5,241 nucleotides of DNA from Burkholderiales bacterium (GTDB lineage Bacteria; Pseudomonadota; Gammaproteobacteria; Burkholderiales; SG8-39), in the NCBI GenBank assembly GCA_017880745.1, contig JADGRR010000262.1, positions 1-5,241 of the forward strand. Reading direction: 5' to 3'. The notes beneath the pieces were generated by a model. That model saw only the letters and a list, made by a program, of their open reading frames with translations, was not told where the DNA came from and did no database searches. The position numbers were made by a program, and so were the translations under genes. Position 1 is the stretch's first letter. Each line of letters starts with the position of its first letter. This document shows positions 1 through 5,241 of this stretch, in pieces.

Positions 1-2
1 GA

Positions 3-683
3 AACAGGCGCAGGATCAGGATCGACGGCAAGAAAGCGCTTGCCGTCGATGCGACGCAGCGCAAGCGCATCGAAACCTTCATGCGCGCTTTTGCGCCCGC
101 CCAGCCGAAGCCCGCATTCTATCGGCTGCTGGATGTCGCCCGGCGCATCGCCGGCACCGGCAGTTTGGGGGTGGAGCGCTTCGTCCTTCTGGTCGAGGGC
201 AAGGGGTCGCCCGATGCCAACTACCTGCTCGACTTGAAGCAGGCGCTGCCCTCGGCTCTCGCGCCGCACCTCGAAACCAGGCAGCTGCGCTGGGCAAACG
301 AGGCGCAGCGGGTCGTATGTCTGCAGGAGCGGGTGCAGGCCATATCACCCGCGTTCCTGCGCGCGGTGGCCATCGGCGGCGTTGCCTACATCCTGAAAGG
401 ACTCCAGCCGGCGGAGGACCGGGTGGCCCTCGAGTTGTGGCATGGCCACTTCGATCGCCTGCGCGGCCTGATGGCGACCCTCGGGGAAATTGTGGCTTGG
501 GGAGAGTTGCGCAGCGCCGGGCGCCAGGGCTCGGCCAGCGCAGACGAGTTGATCGCCTTCGCTGGCAAAAAACAATGGAAGGCCGGGATGATCGCCGTGG
601 GGCGCGCCTGTCAAAAGAAGGTCGATAGGGATTGGCGCGAGTTCTGTACCGCCTTTGATGACAAGGCTTTCCCGGGCGCATGA
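3..683 (+). CDS. DUF2252 family protein, C-terminal part (5' end outside window)
   Basis: The reading frame is open from the window edge (first full codon at 3) to a TGA at 681-683, giving 226 residues. The ATG at 81 is internal, because family-like sequence runs through it. Visible motifs, counted from the first visible residue, are RRIAGTGSLGVERF (47-60), LLDLKQALPSAL (75-86), RVVCLQERVQA (103-113) and LKGLQPAEDR (131-140). These match the conserved C-terminal half of DUF2252 (COG4320), in the version with an LQPxEDR element. Family members are usually about 400-450 residues, so roughly the N-terminal half is missing here. The biochemical role is unknown; a distant link to kinase-like folds has been suggested for the family, but I cannot test it here. 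There is no signal peptide or membrane segment in the visible part, so it is probably cytoplasmic. It ends 116 bases before cbpA. Family assignment is firm; function is open. Confidence 0.85.
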   Translation, partial: NRRRIRIDGKKALAVDATQRKRIETFMRAFAPAQPKPAFYRLLDVARRIAGTGSLGVERFVLLVEGKGSPDANYLLDLKQALPSALAPHLETRQLRWANEAQRVVCLQERVQAISPAFLRAVAIGGVAYILKGLQPAEDRVALELWHGHFDRLRGLMATLGEIVAWGELRSAGRQGSASADELIAFAGKKQWKAGMIAVGRACQKKVDRDWREFCTAFDDKAFPGA

Positions 684-753
684 TTCGCCGCGCGCCAGGC
701 GGTTGCAACCGGCCGAAGCATGATCTGACCGCGAGCCTGTCCAGCGAAAGAAC

Positions 754-759
754 TACAAT
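754..759 (+). promoter_or_regulatory. Candidate -10 element upstream of cbpA (TACAAT)
   Basis: TACAAT differs from the sigma-70 consensus TATAAT at one base and lies about 40 bases before the cbpA start. It is preceded by C (CTACAAT), a base favoured by the stationary-phase factor sigma-S. No good -35 hexamer sits 16-18 bases upstream (the region reads GCGAGC), which also fits sigma-S better than sigma-70. E. coli cbpA is known to be sigma-S dependent, so this reading is plausible, but it remains inference. No heat-shock sigma-32 promoter (CTTGAA with CCCCAT-like -10) is visible in the gap. Confidence 0.4.
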
Positions 760-784
760 GTTGGCTGCGTCAAGCCGCTTTGGC

Positions 785-797
785 CTCACGGAGTGAG
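785..797 (+). promoter_or_regulatory. Ribosome binding site of cbpA inside a small hairpin
   Basis: GGAG at 790-793 is a good Shine-Dalgarno sequence, six bases before the ATG at 800. It supports ATG 800 over the GTG codon directly in front of it (797). The site lies within a perfect inverted repeat: CTCAC (785-789), loop GGA (790-792), GTGAG (793-797). The RNA could fold so that the Shine-Dalgarno sequence is the loop and the first stem base. Whether this affects translation is unknown. Confidence 0.5.
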
Positions 798-799
798 TG

Positions 800-1762
800 A
801 TGAAATACAAGGATTACTACCAGGTCCTCGGCGTCGAGCGTGACGCCGACACCGACGCGATCAAGAAGGCATACCGCAAACTCGCGCACAAGTATCACCC
901 GGACGTCTCCAAGGATCCCGCCGGCGAGGAGAAATTCAAGGAGATCGCGGATGCCTACCAGACCCTCAAGGATCCGGAAAAGCGCGCCGCCTACGACCAG
1001 TTGGGCAGCCACCAGCCCGGGCAGGATTTTCAGCCTCCTCCGGACTGGGGAAAGCAGTTCGGGGATAGGCGGTTTTCGTTCGACGACGTCGATTTGTCCG
1101 ATTTGTTCGCGGGTCTTGCGGGCGGCGGGCAGCACGCGGGGCGGCAGGGCGGCACTTTTCAAATGCCCGGGCAGGATTACGAGGTTACGGCGCACATCAC
1201 TTTGGAGGACGCCAGTCGCGGCACCACGGTAGACCTGAATCTCAGTGTGCCGGAATACGACGAGCATGGCCGGCTGCATCGCGTGCAGCGATCGTTCCAG
1301 GCGCGTGTGCCCAAAGGCGCCACCGATGGGCAAAGGCTGCGGCTGCGAGGCAAGGGCGGGAAGGGGCTGAACGGCGGACCCGACGGGGACTTGTATCTCA
1401 ATATCGCCCTGCACCCGCATGCGCTCTACCGCGTCAGCGGCCACGATCTGTATCTGGACCTGCCATTGGCGCCATGGGAAGCCGCCCTCGGTGCCGTGGT
1501 CGAAGTCCCTACGCTCGGCGGCTCGGTCCATCTCAAAGTGCCGCCGGGGACGCATGCCGGACAGAAATTGCGGCTTAGCCGGCGCGGACTGCCGAAACCG
1601 AGCGCGGGGGAAGGCGACTTGTACGCGATCGTCCAAATCGTCGTGCCCACCGTGCTGAGCGAGCGCGAGCGGGCCTTGTTCAAGGAACTGTCGGATGGTT
1701 CGACCTTCAATCCACGTGGACATTTCGAACAGGAGATCAGAAATGGAAATCCAGCAAGCTGA
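800..1762 (+). CDS. cbpA: CbpA: curved DNA-binding protein, DnaJ/Hsp40 co-chaperone (class II type)
   Basis: This 320-residue J-protein stimulates the DnaK ATPase and hands over unfolded clients; E. coli CbpA also binds curved DNA in the nucleoid. The J domain occupies residues 5-69 with the catalytic HPD at 33-35 and the KDPEKRAAYDQLG end. A glycine/phenylalanine-containing linker (about 70-125) includes the FDDVDLSDLFAGL element. Two beta-rich client-binding domains follow (about 126-205 and 208-285), with GxxDGDLYL and GxxGDLY-type motifs, then a C-terminal dimerisation region. There is no cysteine in the whole protein, so the zinc finger of true DnaJ is absent, as expected for CbpA. E. 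coli CbpA is about 306 residues, so the length fits. ATG 800 is chosen for its GGAG site and the typical MKYKDYY start; GTG 797 is the alternative. The 3' end overlaps cbpM by 20 bases, indicating co-transcription and coupled translation. Other J-protein subtypes are possible, but the cbpM partner settles the name. Confidence 0.95.
   Translation: MKYKDYYQVLGVERDADTDAIKKAYRKLAHKYHPDVSKDPAGEEKFKEIADAYQTLKDPEKRAAYDQLGSHQPGQDFQPPPDWGKQFGDRRFSFDDVDLSDLFAGLAGGGQHAGRQGGTFQMPGQDYEVTAHITLEDASRGTTVDLNLSVPEYDEHGRLHRVQRSFQARVPKGATDGQRLRLRGKGGKGLNGGPDGDLYLNIALHPHALYRVSGHDLYLDLPLAPWEAALGAVVEVPTLGGSVHLKVPPGTHAGQKLRLSRRGLPKPSAGEGDLYAIVQIVVPTVLSERERALFKELSDGSTFNPRGHFEQEIRNGNPAS
1731..1735 (+). promoter_or_regulatory. 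Ribosome binding site of cbpM within cbpA
   Basis: AGGAG lies seven bases before ATG 1743, inside the last codons of cbpA. It decides the cbpM start against upstream in-frame codons such as the GTG near 1695, which lacks such a site. Confidence 0.75.
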
Positions 1763-2069
1763 TGCCGTGTGGCTGGACGATCGTCTCGAGTTTTCGTGTG
1801 CCGAGCTCGCGCGCTTCTCCGGCCTGTCGGACGCGGAGCTGCGCGAACTCGTGGATTGCGGCGCTCTCGTACCGAACAATCCGCAGCAAACCGAGTGGAC
1901 CTTCAGCGGCGACGTCGTGGTTACGGTGCGAGCTGCGGGCCGCCTGCGTGCCGATTTCGAACTCGAGCCGCAGGCGCTCGCGCTGGCTGTTACGCTTATC
2001 GGCCGCATTCGCGAGCTCGAGGCGCAGATAGGCAATTTGCGCGCGCAGCTGCCGCGCCGGTTTCCATGA
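1743..2069 (+). CDS. cbpM: CbpM: chaperone modulator, MerR-like inhibitor of CbpA
   Basis: This is a 108-residue cytoplasmic protein. In E. coli, CbpM binds the J domain of CbpA and blocks both its co-chaperone and its DNA-binding activities. Residues about 16-42 (FSCAELARFSGLSDAELREL) form a MerR-type helix-turn-helix-like unit, followed by a short segment with TEWTFS (50-55), comparable to the wing region of MerR-like folds. The C-terminal part (about 75-103) is helical with a heptad-like LIGRIRELEAQIGNLRAQL stretch, then a short basic tail. E. coli CbpM is about 100 residues, so the length is normal. The start overlaps the end of cbpA by 20 bases in another frame and has its own AGGAG site, so the two proteins are probably made in linked amounts. 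Sequence alone could also suggest a small MerR regulator, but position directly after cbpA makes CbpM by far the best call. Confidence 0.92.
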   Translation: MEIQQADAVWLDDRLEFSCAELARFSGLSDAELRELVDCGALVPNNPQQTEWTFSGDVVVTVRAAGRLRADFELEPQALALAVTLIGRIRELEAQIGNLRAQLPRRFP

Positions 2070-2100
2070 GGGCGCTTGGTTAAACAATGTCAAACCGGGC

Positions 2101-2128
2101 TGCAGACCTCCATTTTTCTGCATTTTTT
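2101..2128 (+). terminator. Weak candidate terminator after cbpM
   Basis: TGCAG (2101-2105) can pair with CTGCA (2118-2122) across a 12-base loop, and six T residues follow directly (2123-2128). The stem is only five base pairs and the loop is long, so intrinsic termination would be inefficient at best. It sits about 30 bases past the cbpM stop, where a terminator would be expected. Confidence 0.25.
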
Positions 2129-2154
2129 GCGCATGATCGGTAGTCCGATATTTT
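2127..2154 (+). promoter_or_regulatory. Possible promoter for the PilZ-domain gene
   Basis: TTGCGC (2127-2132) and TATTTT (2149-2154), spaced by 16 bases, resemble a weak sigma-70 promoter. This AT-richer patch stands out in the GC-rich sequence. The distance from the -10 to the ATG at 2167 is only about 12 bases, which would leave a very short leader, so the true start of transcription may lie elsewhere. The ribosome binding sequence before the ATG is also weak (GAGACGAG). Confidence 0.25.
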
Positions 2155-2166
2155 CGTGAGACGAGC

Positions 2167-3687
2167 ATGATCAGCCTGTTTGGAAGCAAGAAGCCGGATC
2201 ACCCCATGGCCGAGCTCAAGGAGGCGAGGAAGATCCTTGAGGAGCTGCCGGCCGACGATGCCTTCAAGTGCGCGGACGAACTGACGCATTGGCTGGAGTC
2301 GGTCGTTGCTGCGGAAGGGTTCAAAGCGGAATATCGAGCCCAGTTGGTGCAGCTCCTGGACGAGACGGCACAGACGCACCTGCGCAAGCTCGCGCGCGAC
2401 TACATGGTTTCGCCGCGCCTGGCGCGATACCAGGAGATCCGTCTGTGGACGGCGATCCACGAATACTGGCGCCAGGCGTCGCTTGCCTACGCGACCTGCG
2501 TCGATCTTTACGCCACCGGCGCCAAGGGCGCGGAGGCGCTCAAGGGCAGTATGCCGCTGTTGCTGGTGCGCGCGCTGCGCGCGCTCCGCACCCAGATGAA
2601 ATGGATGCATGTACGCTATGGGCCGATGGATCCGTCGGTGTGGGGCGTCGTGGCCAAGGTGTATGCGCTGGCCGAAAACCGCAAACTCGCGCACTCCTCG
2701 GTGACGGTTTATCCGGGCATCCCCGGGGATTCCACGCCGGAACAGGAATTTCTGAAGGCGGTGATGTTGTCCGCATCCTCGCCCGACAGCCTGCTGCCGC
2801 TGGAGATCGAGCTGTGCGAGCGCCTGATTGCGCACTTTTGTGCCTCGTTCACCCTGCGTCTGGACCTGCAGCCCGATATCGCCTACTGGATTGATCTCGC
2901 CACCAGCCAGGCGCCGCTGCGCCTGGCGCGCCCGCCCCAGCATGCGCCGACACTGCGCTTCTTCGCCGCCGGCAAGGCGCTGGAGGACCTGGAAAACCTG
3001 ATCGCGGCAGTCAGGACGACGGGCAGCGTGCCGCCGCAGGTGAATCTCGGCGGTACCTATCCGGCCGAAACCGTGCTCGACGTGCTCGACCACCTGGCGC
3101 TGTACTGGTCGCACCAGCCGCCGGAGCGAAAACACCAGCGTCATCGGGTGAAGTCGCGCCTCAACGTCACCCACGGCTACGACGGCGTGCTGGCCGTGCT
3201 CGGCGGTTGCGGTACCCCCGATACCTCGGGCGCGGAAACCTGGATCGTGGAGAATGTCAGCGTCGGCGGCTTCGGCGCCGGCATCCCGGAGATGAAGGGC
3301 GACTGGCTCAAAATCGGTTGTCTGCTCGGACTGCAGCCGGAGGGTGGCGACAATTGGGTACTCGGCGTGATACGCCGCCTTCAGCGCGATAATCCGCAGA
3401 AGGGCTCGGTTGGCATCCAGACTATGGCCAAGTCGGCGCAACTGGTGCAATTGAGCCTGGGCGGCGCGGGCGGGGAGACCGGCATACTGCTCGGCGACGG
3501 CGGCGAGCCGGACGGCGAGGCGCGCCTGCTGCTGCGGGCCGGGGTGTTCGTTCCCGGGCAGAACATGGAATACCGCAAGGGCGAGCTTACCTGCTTGCTC
3601 ATGCCCCAGGGCGTGGTCGACAGCGGCGAGGACTACGAGGTGGTCAAATTTCGCGAGATGATACGCGACGCCTCGAGCGACGAGTAG
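2167..3687 (+). CDS. PilZ-domain protein, probable cyclic-di-GMP effector with a long unknown N-terminal region
   Basis: This 506-residue protein has no signal peptide and no membrane segment, so it is likely cytoplasmic. Residues 1-310 are mostly helical by composition and I do not recognise a family there. Residues about 322-425 look like a PilZ domain: the RxxxR motif is RVKSR (327-331) and the (D/N)xSxxG motif is NVSVGG (363-368). These are followed by a beta-rich stretch ending in WVLGVIRRL (397-405) and GSVGIQTM (413-420), the usual last strands of this fold. In known PilZ proteins the two motifs bind cyclic-di-GMP. A further beta-rich segment (about 426-495) follows. The start at ATG 2167 has only a weak Shine-Dalgarno sequence (GAGACGAG); ATG 2206 (codon 14) is an alternative. 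It lies 97 bases after cbpM and 175 before the ExeA-like gene, so it is probably its own transcription unit. The ligand call is inferred from the motifs; the output of the protein is unknown. Confidence 0.75.
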   Translation: MISLFGSKKPDHPMAELKEARKILEELPADDAFKCADELTHWLESVVAAEGFKAEYRAQLVQLLDETAQTHLRKLARDYMVSPRLARYQEIRLWTAIHEYWRQASLAYATCVDLYATGAKGAEALKGSMPLLLVRALRALRTQMKWMHVRYGPMDPSVWGVVAKVYALAENRKLAHSSVTVYPGIPGDSTPEQEFLKAVMLSASSPDSLLPLEIELCERLIAHFCASFTLRLDLQPDIAYWIDLATSQAPLRLARPPQHAPTLRFFAAGKALEDLENLIAAVRTTGSVPPQVNLGGTYPAETVLDVLDHLALYWSHQPPERKHQRHRVKSRLNVTHGYDGVLAVLGGCGTPDTSGAETWIVENVSVGGFGAGIPEMKGDWLKIGCLLGLQPEGGDNWVLGVIRRLQRDNPQKGSVGIQTMAKSAQLVQLSLGGAGGETGILLGDGGEPDGEARLLLRAGVFVPGQNMEYRKGELTCLLMPQGVVDSGEDYEVVKFREMIRDASSDE

Positions 3688-3862
3688 CGGCTGATCGGAA
3701 AAGCGGGTTGCCCAGGGCTGTTCGGCGCATCACGGTCCACCGCGATTTCCACAACAATCGCCTGCGATGCTGGCACGCAGCCCCCGGTGACGTTATGCCG
3801 AAGCACGCGGCGCGCCGCACTGGCCGCTATAATGGCGGCATCCGTCTCGCTCCCCGGTTTCC
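3688..3862 (+). other. Intergenic region between PilZ gene and exeA/gspA-like gene
   Basis: No credible gene is seen here. It holds a loose inverted repeat GCGAT/ATCGC (3742-3746 and 3757-3761) without a T-run, so no clear terminator for the gene upstream. Nearer the next gene is a perfect TATAAT, listed separately. Confidence 0.6.
3823..3839 (+). promoter_or_regulatory. Candidate promoter -10 (TATAAT) inside an inverted repeat
   Basis: TATAAT (3828-3833) matches the sigma-70 -10 consensus exactly and is conspicuous in GC-rich surroundings. It is flanked by GCCGC (3823-3827) and GCGGC (3835-3839), a perfect inverted repeat with the -10 in its centre. No recognisable -35 hexamer lies 16-18 bases upstream and there is no TGn extension, so an activator may be needed. 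Transcription would start near 3840 and give a leader of about 23 bases to the ATG at 3863, without a Shine-Dalgarno sequence. Confidence 0.5.
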
Positions 3863-5241
3863 ATGTATCAGCATTACTTTGGCCTCGCCGAAGCGCCGTT
3901 CTCCATCGCGCCCGACCCGCGCTATCTCTACCTGAGCCAGCGGCATCAGGAGGCGCTGGCGCATCTGCTCTATGGCGTGAACGGCGATGGCGGGTTTGTG
4001 CTGCTCACGGGCGAGGTGGGGGCGGGCAAGACCACCGTATGCCGCTGCCTGCTGCAGCAGATTCCCGCGTCCTGCGATGTGGCCTATATCTTCAATCCCA
4101 AGCTGACGGTGGAGGAACTGCTCTCGACCATCTGCGTCGAATTCGGCATCGCCTACCCGCCCGGCAATACCAGCATCAAGGTGTTCGTCGATTGCATCAA
4201 CGCTTACCTGCTGGACGCCCATGCCAGGGGCCGGCACACGGTGCTGATCATCGACGAGGCGCAGGCCGTCGCCGCCGAGGTGCTGGAGCAGATGCGGCTG
4301 CTCACCAATCTGGAAACCGACCAGCGCAAGCTGCTGCAGATCATACTGCTGGGTCAACCCGAGCTCGCGCTGATGCTGGAGCGGCCGGAGCTGCGCCAGC
4401 TCAGCCAGCGCATCGTCGCGCGCTATCACCTCGGCCCGCTGACCAGACCGGAAGTCGCCGCCTACGTGCGCCATCGCCTCGAGGTGTCGGGCGCGCAGCG
4501 GCAGCTGTTCCCCGCGCGGCTGATGGGTCGGTTGTACCGCTTGAGCGGCGGCGTTCCCCGGGTCATCAACGTGCTGTGCGACCGCGCGCTGCTGGGCGCC
4601 TATGTGCAAAGCAAGGAGCGCGTCGATGCGATGACGCTGGCCCAGGCCGCGCGCGAGGCGTTTCACCAGCCGTCGGCGCGGCACCGTCTGCTGCGCGCCC
4701 TCGCGGCGGGCGTGATTCTGCTGGCCGCTGCGGCGCTCGCGCTCGCCGTGTATTGGAGGGAGCAGGGGGAGCCCAGGTCGGTCGCGGCGCAGTCTGGCAT
4801 CGCAGCGCCCGTGGCGGCAGCCGCGCCGGCGACGGGCGTGCACCCGGATGCCAAGCCGGAGGCGGCATTGGCCGATCCTCTGGAATGGCCGGCGGGTGAA
4901 CCGCTCGGCGACAGCCGCGCGCTGTCATACGCAGCATTGTTCCGGGCGTGGGGCGCGGACTATCAAGGCGGAGATGCCTGCAAGCAGGCCGAAGGCCTCG
5001 GTTTGCGCTGCCGCACCGCCCGCGGCGGACTGGATGAACTGCGTGAATTGAACCGGCCCGCAGTGCTGCTGCTGCGCGACGGGCAAGGCAGGGAATTCCA
5101 CGCGACGCTGAGTGCGCTCGACGACAAGACTGCCGCCTTCGCTCTGGGCGCGCAGACCAGGACGGTCGCCATTGGCGCGCTGGCGGCGCAATGGTCGGGG
5201 CAGTACACCTTGCTCTGGCGCGTGCCGCCGGATGCGCACGA
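3863..5241 (+). CDS. gspA: ExeA/GspA-type AAA+ ATPase of general secretion (3' end outside window)
   Basis: The frame is open from ATG 3863 to the window end (459 codons seen). The N-terminus MYQHYFGLAEAPFSIAPDPR is typical of ExeA/GspA and fixes the start although no Shine-Dalgarno sequence is visible. The AAA+ domain spans about 1-265: Walker A GEVGAGKT (50-57, with K56, T57), Walker B VLIIDEAQ (127-134, with D131, E132), a sensor-type LLGQPEL (162-168) and arginines at SQRI (181-184). One membrane helix (about 277-298) follows a basic RHRLLR stretch, then an Ala/Pro-rich linker (about 304-345). Residues about 355-455 resemble a peptidase C39-like domain and should be periplasmic; a peptidoglycan-binding domain is usual next and may lie beyond the window. 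In Aeromonas, ExeA with ExeB binds peptidoglycan and helps assemble the type II secretion secretin. A related ATPase of exosortase (PEP-CTERM) loci is the main alternative, but the N-terminus favours GspA. A gspB gene would be expected downstream. Confidence 0.88.
   Translation, partial: MYQHYFGLAEAPFSIAPDPRYLYLSQRHQEALAHLLYGVNGDGGFVLLTGEVGAGKTTVCRCLLQQIPASCDVAYIFNPKLTVEELLSTICVEFGIAYPPGNTSIKVFVDCINAYLLDAHARGRHTVLIIDEAQAVAAEVLEQMRLLTNLETDQRKLLQIILLGQPELALMLERPELRQLSQRIVARYHLGPLTRPEVAAYVRHRLEVSGAQRQLFPARLMGRLYRLSGGVPRVINVLCDRALLGAYVQSKERVDAMTLAQAAREAFHQPSARHRLLRALAAGVILLAAAALALAVYWREQGEPRSVAAQSGIAAPVAAAAPATGVHPDAKPEAALADPLEWPAGEPLGDSRALSYAALFRAWGADYQGGDACKQAEGLGLRCRTARGGLDELRELNRPAVLLLRDGQGREFHATLSALDDKTAAFALGAQTRTVAIGALAAQWSGQYTLLWRVPPDAH
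4691..4756 (+). other. Transmembrane segment of the ExeA/GspA-like protein
   Basis: Residues 277-298 are a run of Leu, Ala, Val and Ile with a Tyr-Trp end, preceded by the basic RHRLLR and followed by charged residues. This places the ATPase domain in the cytoplasm and the C-terminal part in the periplasm (positive-inside rule). Confidence 0.85.
4925..5226 (+). other. C39-like domain of the ExeA/GspA-like protein
   Basis: Residues about 355-455 read as the second half of a C39 peptidase fold: AEGLGLRC (376-383), an LDELRELNRPAVLLL stretch (390-404), EFHATLSAL (411-419, with H413 where the C39 His would lie) and a closing WSGQYTLLWRVP (444-455). The canonical N-terminal element with the catalytic Cys and its CGxAC-like context is not seen; the only cysteines in this part are C373 and C383. 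It is therefore probably a non-catalytic relative. The assignment is based on pattern memory, not a search. Confidence 0.55.

Noticed and set aside
81..683. ATG 81 as the true start of a 200-residue protein
   Set aside because: The same frame stays open to the window edge and the protein is clearly the C-terminal part of a longer family, so this ATG is internal.
79..810. 243-codon - strand frame over the DUF2252 fragment
   Set aside because: It has very high Arg/Pro content, no motif, and lies opposite a recognised family.
770..2035. Long open frame of 421 codons on the - strand
   Set aside because: It lies opposite cbpA and cbpM, whose products are clearly recognised. The protein is rich in Arg, Ala and Leu without any known motif, as expected for an antisense frame in GC-rich coding DNA.
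2080..3450. Long open frame of 456 codons on the - strand
   Set aside because: It is antisense to the PilZ-domain gene, is full of His/Arg/Gln runs and has no recognisable domain. The + strand frame explains the codon pattern.
3742..3768. GCGAT/ATCGC/GCGAT repeats as a terminator or regulatory repeat
   Set aside because: The units are only five bases long, have a 10-base loop and no T-run. They are likely chance in GC-rich DNA.
3827..4843. 338-codon - strand frame
   Set aside because: It is a shadow opposite the ExeA/GspA-like gene, with His/Gln/Arg-rich composition and no domain.
3787..4899. 370-codon + strand frame
   Set aside because: It is in a different frame from the ExeA/GspA-like gene, which has intact Walker motifs and a membrane segment. 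This frame gives an Arg/Ala-rich product without motifs.

Overview
The window is GC-rich, densely coding DNA with every supported gene on the + strand. The gene content (a DUF2252 protein, a cbpA-cbpM pair, a PilZ protein with a long unknown N-terminal part, and an ExeA/GspA-type secretion ATPase) suggests a chromosomal segment of a proteobacterium, most likely a betaproteobacterium. That placement is inferred from family resemblance and base composition, not from a marker gene. I see no insertion sequence, CRISPR array, tRNA, rRNA or phage gene.

Layout. (1) 3-683: the C-terminal 226 residues of a DUF2252 protein whose start lies before the window. (2) 684-799: a short gap with a TACAAT -10-like element and a small hairpin at the ribosome binding site. 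(3) 800-1762 and 1743-2069: cbpA, a DnaJ-type co-chaperone without a zinc finger, overlapping by 20 bases with cbpM, which encodes its small MerR-like modulator. (4) 2070-2166: a 97-base gap with a weak stem plus T-run and a possible promoter. (5) 2167-3687: a 506-residue protein that I read as a cyclic-di-GMP effector. Its C-terminal half carries the two PilZ signature motifs (RVKSR and NVSVGG), while its long N-terminal half is unrecognised. (6) 3688-3862: a gap with a perfect TATAAT inside a short inverted repeat. (7) 3863 to the window end: an ExeA/GspA-type AAA+ ATPase with a transmembrane segment and a C39-like periplasmic domain, cut by the window edge.

How the genes fit together. CbpA and CbpM form a known co-chaperone/modulator pair that works with DnaK. 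The PilZ protein and the ExeA-like ATPase may both concern the cell envelope (c-di-GMP signalling and secretin/peptidoglycan work), but each has its own upstream gap, so a shared function is only a guess. The least described item is the PilZ protein. The rest belongs to known families, and I do not see an obviously new multi-gene system.
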